Assembly: GCA_964385715.1 (NCBI GenBank)
Contig: CAYLRE010000102.1
Span: 1 to 14,494 of the forward strand
Reading direction: 5' to 3'
Source: MB-PLM-2 sp964385715
GTDB taxonomy: Bacteria > Planctomycetota > Planctomycetia > Pirellulales > UBA7805
DNA length: 14,494 nucleotides
The notes beneath the pieces were generated by a model that worked only from the letters and a program-made list of their open reading frames with translations, did not search any database and was not told where the DNA came from. How positions within the stretch are numbered: position 1 is the stretch's first letter; each line of letters begins with the position of its first letter. A program made the translations under genes and the position numbers. Positions 7,485-13,976 of the stretch are shown one piece after another.

Positions 7485-7490
7485 CTCCTC
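7485..7490 (-). promoter_or_regulatory. Ribosome binding site fixing the aspS TTG start
   Basis: The minus strand reads GAGGAG (7490-7485), then TTTCACT, then TTG (7477-7475). The spacing is 7 bases. This and the N-terminal family match place the start at TTG rather than at the ATG at 7543. Confidence 0.75.
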
Positions 7491-7633
7491 GAAGCGGCGG
7501 GATGAAGTAGGCGGGAAATTGCAGGAAAAGGCAAACCAAGCATTTTAGACGCTGCGGCGGCCTGATCAAAGATGGCAGGGGCCCATTTCGACGCGTCGGC
7601 GGAGCCCCGGAGAGGGAAGCTAGAAGCGGCCGA

Positions 7634-8572
7634 TTACTGCCCTGCGGTGAGGATTTCGGCTGCTATTTCGGCCGGCTCTGGGCGATCAGCCACGGATATC
7701 CAGCGGCACTCGGAAAGTCCACGGAACCAGATAAGTTGACGCCGTGCGAATTGTCGGGTGTGGGCCTTGGTGACCTCGATTGTCTCGGCAAGATCTCTCT
7801 CGCCAGCGAGGTGTTCTAGGACGTCACGGTAACCAACCGCCTGCGCCGCTGTGGTACTCAGCCGCTCGTAGCGGTCGAGCAGACCCTGCACTTCCTCAAC
7901 GAGTCCCGCGGCGAACATCGCGTCGACACGCTTGTTGATGCGGTCATGCAGCACATCACGTGGCCAGTCGAGCACGAACACTCGACATTGTTCGGCGTCT
8001 CGTCCTCGGTTGAAGTGGCTCTGGAAACTGCTGATCGTTTGGCCTGTCTTCTCGAAGACCTCGAGAGCACGCACGATACGCCGCGTGTCGTTGGGGTGAA
8101 TTCGCTGACCTGATTCGGGATCGATTTGCGTCATTCGCTCGTGTAGCGCCGGGCTGCCCAGTTCCGCCGCCTCTGCTTCTAACGCTGCTCGCAAAGCGGG
8201 ATCAGCGTCGGGGCCTTCCCACAGTCCGCGGAGTAGCGCCTTGAGATATAGTGCCGTGCCGCCGACGAATAACACTTCCCGCCCTCGAGACTTGATGTCG
8301 GCAATGGCCGCGTGGGCCGCTTCAAGATATTGCGAGATGCTGAATTCTTCGTCCGGCGCGACGAGATCGACGAGGTGATGCGGCACGCGCTCGCGAGCGG
8401 CTGGTTCCGGCTTCGCGGTGCCGATTTCCATTTCCAGGTAAACGGCCATCGAATCGAGGGAAATGATCTCCGCGCCCAAGCGTTCGGCCAGTTCCAGGCT
8501 AGCGGCCGTCTTGCCGGCAGCGGTTGCTCCGGTCAGGTACCAGCAGTCGGGGGCAGGTTCAAACGTGTCCAT
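7634..8572 (-). CDS. miaA: tRNA dimethylallyltransferase MiaA
   Basis: Transfers a dimethylallyl group from dimethylallyl diphosphate to N6 of adenine 37 in tRNAs that read codons starting with U. The protein has 312 residues, the normal length. Visible signatures are the P-loop GATAAGKT (residues 15-22), DSMAVY followed by EIGTAKP (about residues 40-54), VGGTALYLKALLRGL (about 103-117), HPNDTRRIVRALEV, and the C-terminal TRQFARRQLIWFR. Small departures from the common consensus (TALY for TGLY, RQLIWFR for RQxTWFR) do not touch the P-loop. No strong ribosome binding site precedes the ATG at 8572. It is the first gene of a minus-strand series continuing to aspS, and is divergent from the NAD synthesis genes. 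Confidence 0.96.
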   Translation of the reverse strand: MDTFEPAPDCWYLTGATAAGKTAASLELAERLGAEIISLDSMAVYLEMEIGTAKPEPAARERVPHHLVDLVAPDEEFSISQYLEAAHAAIADIKSRGREVLFVGGTALYLKALLRGLWEGPDADPALRAALEAEAAELGSPALHERMTQIDPESGQRIHPNDTRRIVRALEVFEKTGQTISSFQSHFNRGRDAEQCRVFVLDWPRDVLHDRINKRVDAMFAAGLVEEVQGLLDRYERLSTTAAQAVGYRDVLEHLAGERDLAETIEVTKAHTRQFARRQLIWFRGLSECRWISVADRPEPAEIAAEILTAGQ

Positions 8573-8870
8573 GGAATCTGAAGAGGGGCAATCGAAGAAG
8601 GAGCCAGGGGGGCGTGCATCTGTCGTTTTATGGTAATCGGTTGGCGAGCTGGGGGTACCCAGGTTGTCAGGCCAGTTGTCGCAAGAGGTGCAATGTGCCG
8701 GCGTGGCAGGAGAGTGGCCACCTTAGAAGGCGATCGCCCGTTTAGCTATACTAGGTAGTTGTAATGTCTACGCGTTCGCCGTTTAATGGCAAGCGAATGC
8801 CTACCGTTTCTTGAGCCAGTCGTATGGGAATCGTGTCGATTGGCTCCTGCCTTATCGTGAGAAAATCCGA
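8573..8870. other. Divergent intergenic region, miaA / NAD synthesis genes
   Basis: The 298-base spacer holds no convincing gene; the short frames crossing it have no family-like content. It contains a TATACT -10 candidate for the plus-strand genes at 8747-8752 and a short CTGGG/CCCAG inverted repeat. A clear miaA promoter was not found. Confidence 0.55.
8723..8752 (+). promoter_or_regulatory. Candidate promoter for the NAD synthesis genes
   Basis: TATACT (8747-8752) matches the -10 consensus at 5 of 6 positions. The best upstream box at 18-base spacing is TTAGAA (8723-8728), a weak -35 (3/6). Transcription would begin near 8760, leaving a leader of about 110 bases before ATG 8871. That leader would also contain the alternative TTG start at 8811. 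Confidence 0.35.
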
Positions 8871-9806
8871 ATGGCCATTGCCACTGAGAACATAATGCCG
8901 GGTGAAACGGGCCCTTTGGCAGAAGCTAATGAGGTTGCTGGCGAAAATGCCGGAACTCTCCGGATCGCCTTGGCGCAGACCAATCCGCGGCTCGGCGTTC
9001 AGGCGGAAAATTTACAGGACCATCTGACGAAGGTTGAATCGGCTCGCGATCAGGGGGCCGATTTGATTATCTTTCCGGAGTTGTCCCTGACTGGCTATTT
9101 CTTGCGCGACATGGTGCCAGATGTGGCCATCGCTCGCGACGCCGAGGCGATTGAGCAGTTGGCCGCTGCCGGCAAGACAACCTCCGTGGTTGCTGGGTTC
9201 GTGGAGGAGTCGGCCGAGCATCGCTTCTACAACGCGGCGTTCTACAGCGAAAATGGTCGCGTGCATCATGTTCATCGCAAGGTTTACCTTCCCACCTACG
9301 GCCTGTTCGACGAGAGTCGATACTTCGCTTCAGGCGATCGGATTCGGGCCTTCGACACCGAGCGGTTTGGACGGGTGGGGCTTCTGATCTGTGAGGATTT
9401 TTGGCATCTCTCGGCGGCCGCAATCATGCAGGCCGAACAAGTCGACATGTTGATCTGCGTCGCAAACTCGCCGACGCGGGGCGTGTCTGGAGATCAAATC
9501 GAAACCGCCGAAACCTATTGGCGGCTCTGTCGGAGCTATGCCCAACTGATTGGTTGTTTGGTGGTGATGGTCAATCGCGTCGGTTACGAAGATGGCCTTT
9601 GCTTCTGGGGCGGGAGCATTGCGGTCGGTCCCGACGGCAAGACGAAGGGCGAGGGTCCCTTGCTCGACGAGTCGTTGACCATGGTCTCGGTCGATCCGGC
9701 CGACTTGCGACGCGAACGTCTGGCGACGCCCTTGGGCCGGGACGAACAGCTGCTGTTGACGATTGAAGAACTCGACCGCATCAAACGCGAGCGATATCAG
9801 AGCTAG
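8871..9806 (+). CDS. Nitrilase-fold amidase, likely NAD synthetase glutaminase
   Basis: A 311-residue carbon-nitrogen hydrolase with the catalytic triad Glu70 (FPELSLTGY), Lys137 (HRKVYLPTYGLFDESRYF) and Cys174 (LLICEDFW). The LPTYGLFDE-x-RYF and ICEDFW wording is that of the glutaminase half of glutamine-dependent NAD synthetase rather than of a plain nitrilase. It is followed after 65 bases by nadE. The inferred job is to hydrolyse glutamine and supply ammonia to NadE for amidation of deamido-NAD in the cytoplasm. The start is uncertain: ATG 8871 is preferred because it gives a compact N-terminus; TTG 8811 (331 residues) and ATG 8895 are alternatives, none with a strong ribosome binding site. 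A separate amidase acting on another substrate cannot be excluded. Confidence 0.88.
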   Translation: MAIATENIMPGETGPLAEANEVAGENAGTLRIALAQTNPRLGVQAENLQDHLTKVESARDQGADLIIFPELSLTGYFLRDMVPDVAIARDAEAIEQLAAAGKTTSVVAGFVEESAEHRFYNAAFYSENGRVHHVHRKVYLPTYGLFDESRYFASGDRIRAFDTERFGRVGLLICEDFWHLSAAAIMQAEQVDMLICVANSPTRGVSGDQIETAETYWRLCRSYAQLIGCLVVMVNRVGYEDGLCFWGGSIAVGPDGKTKGEGPLLDESLTMVSVDPADLRRERLATPLGRDEQLLLTIEELDRIKRERYQS

Positions 9807-9807
9807 A

Positions 9808-9862
9808 GAACGGCCATAAGGCTCGGGAACGGTTACAAGGCTAGGAACGGCGGCAACTCTTG
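9808..9862 (+). repeat. Three short imperfect tandem repeats between the NAD genes
   Basis: Units of 18-19 bases begin at 9808, 9827 and 9845, each starting GAACGG. The first two share about 14 of 18 positions (GAACGG-N2-A-N-AAGGCT). The third keeps mainly GAACGG. They fill the gap between the glutaminase stop and the nadE start. They could be a small local duplication or a spacer affecting nadE translation. Confidence 0.45.
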
Positions 9863-9871
9863 GAAACGAAG

Positions 9872-10705
9872 ATGCGACTCGACGACGATCTATTGGCGAT
9901 CAACTGCCCCCTGGTGGAACGCATTCTTTGCGGATTCATTCAGCAAGAGATTCAGCGCGCGGGCTTCAGCCGCGCCGTGCTGGGGCTCTCTGGCGGAATC
10001 GATTCCACGGTCGTGGTTTATTTGGCGGCCAAGGCCCTGGGGCCCGAGAACGTGCTGGCCGTGACAATGCCGTACAAGACCTCGAGTGAGGAAACGCGGC
10101 GCGATAGCGCCGAGGTTGTCGAGCGGCTGGGCGTGCAGACGGTCGATGTTCCGATTACCGATCAGGTGGATGCCTATTTCTCCCAGTTTCCGGACGCTTC
10201 GCGATTGCGGCGGGCGAACAAGTGTGCCCGTGAGCGGATGACGGTGCTGTACGATCAGAGTGCCGCGTTTGGTGCGCTGGTGCTGGGGACGAGTAACAAG
10301 AGTGAGTTACTGCTCGGGTACGGAACACAGTTTGGCGATATGGCGTCGGCCATCAATCCGATTGGCGATGTCTACAAAACGCAGTTACGTGAGCTGGCCG
10401 CTCATCTGGAGGTGCCCGAGGCGGTTCTTGCCAAACCTCCGACCGGAGATCTGTGGATTGGGCAAACCGACGAGGACGAGTTGGGATTCTCCTATCCCGA
10501 GGTTGATAGCTTGCTGCTCTTGCTGGTGGATCAGCGCTGGCGAACGTCGGAGCTGGTTCGGGCGGGATTTGACGAAGATTTTGTCGAGCGAGTGGCAGAA
10601 ATGGTTCGACGTAATCATTACAAACGCCGCATGCCTATCATCGCCAAGTTGTCGCGTCGTACGGTCGATCGAGATTTTCGCTACGCCCGCGACTGGGGAA
10701 CTTAA
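9872..10705 (+). CDS. nadE: NAD+ synthetase, stand-alone synthetase domain
   Basis: A 277-residue enzyme that adenylates deamido-NAD with ATP and replaces the AMP with ammonia to give NAD+, the last step of NAD biosynthesis. It has the PP-loop motif SGGIDS (residues 40-45), then GTSNKSE (139-145), GDMASAINPIGDVYKTQ (155-171), and PPTGDLWIGQTDEDELGFSY (189-208), all typical of NadE. It lacks a fused glutaminase domain, but the gene just upstream encodes one. ATG 9872 was chosen, with GGAA six bases upstream; an in-frame TTG at 9860 would add four residues. The gap to the upstream gene carries three short repeats. The gap to mtfA is 68 bases, so the three genes may form one transcript. Confidence 0.96.
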   Translation: MRLDDDLLAINCPLVERILCGFIQQEIQRAGFSRAVLGLSGGIDSTVVVYLAAKALGPENVLAVTMPYKTSSEETRRDSAEVVERLGVQTVDVPITDQVDAYFSQFPDASRLRRANKCARERMTVLYDQSAAFGALVLGTSNKSELLLGYGTQFGDMASAINPIGDVYKTQLRELAAHLEVPEAVLAKPPTGDLWIGQTDEDELGFSYPEVDSLLLLLVDQRWRTSELVRAGFDEDFVERVAEMVRRNHYKRRMPIIAKLSRRTVDRDFRYARDWGT

Positions 10706-10773
10706 TGGGCACAGGGCCATGGGGCCTGCGATGCGTCTGTTCCCGTTGTTCTTTCTAGCCTTCTTGCTACGAC

Positions 10774-11535
10774 ATGCTCTTCTCCTGGTTAAGAAAACGT
10801 CGCCGCCGACGCCTGACGCAGGGAGAATTTCCTGCCGAGTGGCTTCGTTTCTTGCAACTGGGTATGCCGTTCTACGATCGGCTAGCTCCGGCCGATCAAA
10901 AGAAATTGCGGGATGATATTCGAATCTTCATTGCCGAGCGTAACTGGGAAGGTTGCGACGGGCTTGAGATCAACGACGAGATGCAGGTCGTGATCGCGGC
11001 CTACGCCTGTCTGCTGGTGCTTCGTTCGACCGTTGATGCTTATCACAAGCTCGACACGATCCTCGTTTATCCCGATCCGTACATGGCAATGAAGTCGGCG
11101 TTTCCACTTTCTGAGCCGGAGCCGGTTGGTTGGCGCGATGGTGAGTCATGGTCCGACGGTCCAGTGATCCTGGCCTGGAACAAGCTCGTCGATAACATTC
11201 GCGATGACGACGGGGACAACCTGGCGATCCACGAATTCTCGCATCAGTTGGACACCTACGATCGGAGTGCCGATGGGGTACCGCAACTGCAAACTCGCCA
11301 ACAGTACGATGCCTGGCGGCAGGTGATGACGGAGGAATTTCAGCAGCTCAATGAAGATGCCGACGCGGGCCGCCGAACGCTGCTCGACCACTACGGAGCG
11401 CAGGACGAAGCGGAATTTTTTGCCGTGGCGACGGAGTGTTTCTTCTTGCGTGGTAAGAAAATGAAGCAACAGCACGAGCGCCTGTATCAGGTGCTGTCGG
11501 ATTACTATCAGCAGGATCCGGCCAGCATCTGGTAG
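10774..11535 (+). CDS. mtfA: MtfA-like M90 zinc metallopeptidase
   Basis: A 253-residue protein, close to E. coli MtfA (265). It shows the zincin motif HEFSH (His153, Glu154, His157) and a downstream ATECFF segment in which Glu221 is the likely third zinc ligand. The N-terminus has the arginine-rich run and LTQGEFPAEW start common in this family, then LEINDEMQVVIAAYACLL. In E. coli, MtfA binds the repressor Mlc and so affects the glucose phosphotransferase gene ptsG; it also has aminopeptidase activity. Whether that role holds here is unknown. There is no signal peptide, so it should be cytoplasmic. It follows nadE by 68 bases. The ATG at 10774 lacks a clear ribosome binding site. Its stop is 12 bases from the end of the convergent HD gene, with no terminator visible between them. 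Confidence 0.93.
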   Translation: MLFSWLRKRRRRRLTQGEFPAEWLRFLQLGMPFYDRLAPADQKKLRDDIRIFIAERNWEGCDGLEINDEMQVVIAAYACLLVLRSTVDAYHKLDTILVYPDPYMAMKSAFPLSEPEPVGWRDGESWSDGPVILAWNKLVDNIRDDDGDNLAIHEFSHQLDTYDRSADGVPQLQTRQQYDAWRQVMTEEFQQLNEDADAGRRTLLDHYGAQDEAEFFAVATECFFLRGKKMKQQHERLYQVLSDYYQQDPASIW

Positions 11536-11547
11536 GAGTTCGGTGTG

Positions 11548-12879
11548 CTAATCGACAGCGTCGATCGCGTCACTGACGATGCGATTCAGGTCGCTCATCT
11601 CGCGAAGATCTTCCACGATGCTCGGATGGGCAAAGATACGGACGCGTTTGACGTAGTCGTCAAACTGTCGCTCTGCCAGGGCGCGCACGACAGGCGAGAC
11701 GTCGCCGAGCCGTCGATAACAGTCGGTTTTGGTGTCATGCACTTCGACGTTGAATTCCACTTCTCGCGACACCGGCGGGGCGTCGAACAACACTTCGTGA
11801 GGGGAAATGCGACGGCCCAGGTGTGGACTCGCCAAGTCGGCGAAGCGTTCGGCACAGGCGATCAAGTAGGGATATGGTTTGCGGGCCAGGCGGGTGTAGA
11901 TGTCGCGGTCGTGGAAGATGCTGTATTCTGCCAGGCGTTTGTAGAGCCGACGCGAAGGGCCGAACAGCCCCGAGAGCAGTTCCCCGGCACCAGAGTCACC
12001 GGCGGTGCTGAGAAGTTCGGTGATCATTCCGCTTTCACTGGTGCGGAACAGCGTGTCGAGATCGAGCGAACCACAGATTTGACAGAAGGCTCGTTGTAAC
12101 ATGGCGGTCGCGCCACGCACGCTGTGATGCCAGTAAACTTCACTGAACATCACATAGCGAGCGAAGACCATCATCTCGGCAGCAGTCTTGCCTTTCTGGG
12201 TGAGTGCCAGGCCGTCTCCCTTCTCGTTCAAACAAAGGCTGCCGATCAAGCGGTTCTGGTCGAAGTTGTTGCCATATGGCACACCGGCGTGCAGGCTGTC
12301 GCGCCGCAGGTAGTCCATCTTATCGATGTCGACAGGCCCGGAGAGCATCGTGCTGAGGATGCGGTGGGCACGATCACGCGGCTTCTCAGACAGGAGCGAG
12401 ACGACATCGCGAGGATTGATTTCCCAGTCGTCGCGAATCACGTCGGCAATTTCGCTCTCCAAAAGAAAGCTGTTGGCGAAGAGTTCGTGGCGGGGAACGC
12501 TAGGTAGCTGGATGTCTTCGATGGGATGGCAAAATGGCCAGTGTCCCAGGTCATGCAGCAGCGCCGCGACAAGCAGCAACTCGCCATCCTCTTTTTTGAC
12601 CACATCGGTGAAGCGAGGATCGCTTGCCAGGCGTCGTAAGTAGCAAAGCGCTAAGCGGTAAACGCCGAGCGAGTGTTCGAATCGCGTATGATTAGCGGCA
12701 GGGTAGACGAGCGCCACCAGTCCTAGTTGGCTGATTTCAGAGAGCCGACGAAACTCGCGGGTGTCGACCAATGCCCGTACGCGGCGGGTCATTGGGACAT
12801 CGATTTCCGGCGGAATGCGGATCGAGCCAACGTTGCCATCGAGGCCGGCGACTTCTGGGATCTCATGAATCGAGGACAT
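11548..12879 (-). CDS. SAMHD1-like HD-domain phosphohydrolase (probable dNTPase)
   Basis: A 443-residue protein of the HD superfamily branch that includes SAMHD1 and dGTPase-like enzymes, which split dNTPs into nucleoside and triphosphate. The metal-ligand series is complete: His69 (RFEHS), His109-Asp110 (LLHDLGHWPFCH) and Asp186 (VDIDKMDYLRRD). By memory alignment with human SAMHD1, the substrate-contact residues are also kept: Arg66, His113, His118, Lys187, Tyr190 and Asp194. The C-terminal half is less conserved and could form the oligomer or allosteric part. The ATG at 12879 has no clear ribosome binding site. The gene lies 48 bases downstream of the zinc-ribbon membrane protein gene on the same strand, so they may share a transcript. 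Substrate is inferred, since related HD proteins of unknown activity exist. Confidence 0.9.
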   Translation of the reverse strand: MSSIHEIPEVAGLDGNVGSIRIPPEIDVPMTRRVRALVDTREFRRLSEISQLGLVALVYPAANHTRFEHSLGVYRLALCYLRRLASDPRFTDVVKKEDGELLLVAALLHDLGHWPFCHPIEDIQLPSVPRHELFANSFLLESEIADVIRDDWEINPRDVVSLLSEKPRDRAHRILSTMLSGPVDIDKMDYLRRDSLHAGVPYGNNFDQNRLIGSLCLNEKGDGLALTQKGKTAAEMMVFARYVMFSEVYWHHSVRGATAMLQRAFCQICGSLDLDTLFRTSESGMITELLSTAGDSGAGELLSGLFGPSRRLYKRLAEYSIFHDRDIYTRLARKPYPYLIACAERFADLASPHLGRRISPHEVLFDAPPVSREVEFNVEVHDTKTDCYRRLGDVSPVVRALAERQFDDYVKRVRIFAHPSIVEDLREMSDLNRIVSDAIDAVD

Positions 12880-12927
12880 CGATGCGCGTGTTGCTTTCGG
12901 CGAGGGGCGTGTTGCATCCCACGACCA

Positions 12928-13671
12928 CTATGGGGAATTGGTGGGGAACCCAAATTGGTCGAGCTGTTGGCTGTTCGGGGCAGGCGGGGTTTCAGTTTCC
13001 GGCGGCGTGATGATCTGCATTCCCATCGTGATCGCGAGTAGCAGCGTGACGGCGATATAGCAGGCGTAATGGAAGAACGCGTTTAGCGGTTCCAGGTCGA
13101 AGCAGGCGTACGAGGCGGTGATTCCGATCGCCAAGAATAGCGGCGCCAGGATAACCCACCAGTGTGTCTCGGACGTATATTCCGTCGGTAAGAGGGCATA
13201 CAGTCCCCAGGTGCCTGCATACACGACCGAGCAGATGGCCACCCGTGTCCACTGCGCCTGGCCGGAGTATGCCTCGAGTTCGTCGTTTCGCAAGAAACGG
13301 TAGGCACCCAGCACCAGCGGCGGCGCCAGCACAACAGTTCCAATGGAACCAACGACCGACTGAGCGCCTTCCGACATGAATCGTAAAAGAAGGGCCACGA
13401 CGAACACGCCCACGGCGACCGCAGCGATGATTCCGATTTCTTGGCCCGACAGAGCGTGGTCTTCTCGGGAAACCGGCTTGAGAACCAGTTCGCCGTCCTT
13501 GCCACGGGCGCCGCCCTCCGAGTGTTCGGGAGTGTGAATCGTGACTTCTTCGTCAGCGCCGGGAACCGTGATCGGCTCTTTGCAGTTCGGGCATGTCCCT
13601 TTCTTGCCGGCGAACTTATCGCTGACTTTGAATCGTTTGTGGCACCCACGGCAGACAACAAGAATCGACAT
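12928..13671 (-). CDS. Zinc-ribbon membrane protein, five predicted helices
   Basis: A 247-residue protein of no recognised function. Residues 7-30 form a zinc ribbon (C7-x2-C10 ... C27-x2-C30), a short module often seen at the N-terminus of planctomycete proteins. Residues about 31-75 are a polar linker. Five hydrophobic segments follow (about 79-98, 106-124, 143-161, 171-191 and 199-221), then a Pro-rich tail. The zinc ribbon probably faces the cytoplasm. The start is ATG 13671; the only in-frame start further upstream is a TTG at 13680. No ribosome binding site is obvious. Downstream, the HD phosphohydrolase begins after 48 bases on the same strand. The divergent neighbour also begins with a zinc ribbon having Cys at residue 7, His at residue 11 and a later CPxC. 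Confidence 0.85.
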   Translation of the reverse strand: MSILVVCRGCHKRFKVSDKFAGKKGTCPNCKEPITVPGADEEVTIHTPEHSEGGARGKDGELVLKPVSREDHALSGQEIGIIAAVAVGVFVVALLLRFMSEGAQSVVGSIGTVVLAPPLVLGAYRFLRNDELEAYSGQAQWTRVAICSVVYAGTWGLYALLPTEYTSETHWWVILAPLFLAIGITASYACFDLEPLNAFFHYACYIAVTLLLAITMGMQIITPPETETPPAPNSQQLDQFGFPTNSP

Positions 13672-13976
13672 CAGTATCAACAGCCGGACGCGGGCGAATG
13701 GGACGGAGAAGTACTGTAAATCACGCAGCCATCGTGTCGCAAAGGCGGGGTTTCGTCAAGCAGCGCCGCTACAGTGGCCGACTTTTGCGTTTATGTCGGC
13801 CTTGGAATTGTCCTGTGGTCATTGTCGCATCACTGGTCGTTGATTACGATGAAATCAGTGGAGCGTTGGTTTGCAGCTGCGATTTTCCTTTCGCATGCTG
13901 TGATTGGAACGGTCGGGCACATCGGTCAGACACTCGTCGGGTCAGAAATGGCTTACTCGTTGGGCGAAGAATACCA
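13672..13976. other. Divergent intergenic region between two zinc-ribbon genes
   Basis: This 305-base spacer has promoter-like elements for both sides. For the plus strand, TTGTCG and TACGAT are spaced 17 bases apart (13822-13850). For the minus strand, TTGACG (13759-13754) sits 17 bases before a poor -10 CACGAT (13736-13731). A 47-codon frame (13849-13992) with a hydrophobic segment lies here, but it overlaps the next gene and the promoter candidate, so it is not called a gene. Confidence 0.5.
13822..13850 (+). promoter_or_regulatory. Candidate promoter for the tandem zinc-ribbon gene
   Basis: TTGTCG (13822-13827) and TACGAT (13845-13850) each match the sigma-70 consensus at 4 of 6 positions with ideal 17-base spacing. 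Transcription would start near 13857, about 120 bases before ATG 13977. Confidence 0.25.

Noticed and set aside
7589..7598. Perfect 10-base palindrome CGACGCGTCG between miaA and aspS, flanked by GGGGC and GCCCC
   Set aside because: There is no T run on the minus strand, so it is not a convincing terminator, and short GC palindromes are common by chance here.
8524..8745. Short frames on both strands in the miaA / NAD gene spacer
   Set aside because: They have low-complexity Arg/Pro-rich content and no start signals, and they overlap the miaA start.
11545..12099. 184-codon plus-strand frame opposite the HD gene
   Set aside because: It is the antisense shadow of a gene with a complete HD active site.
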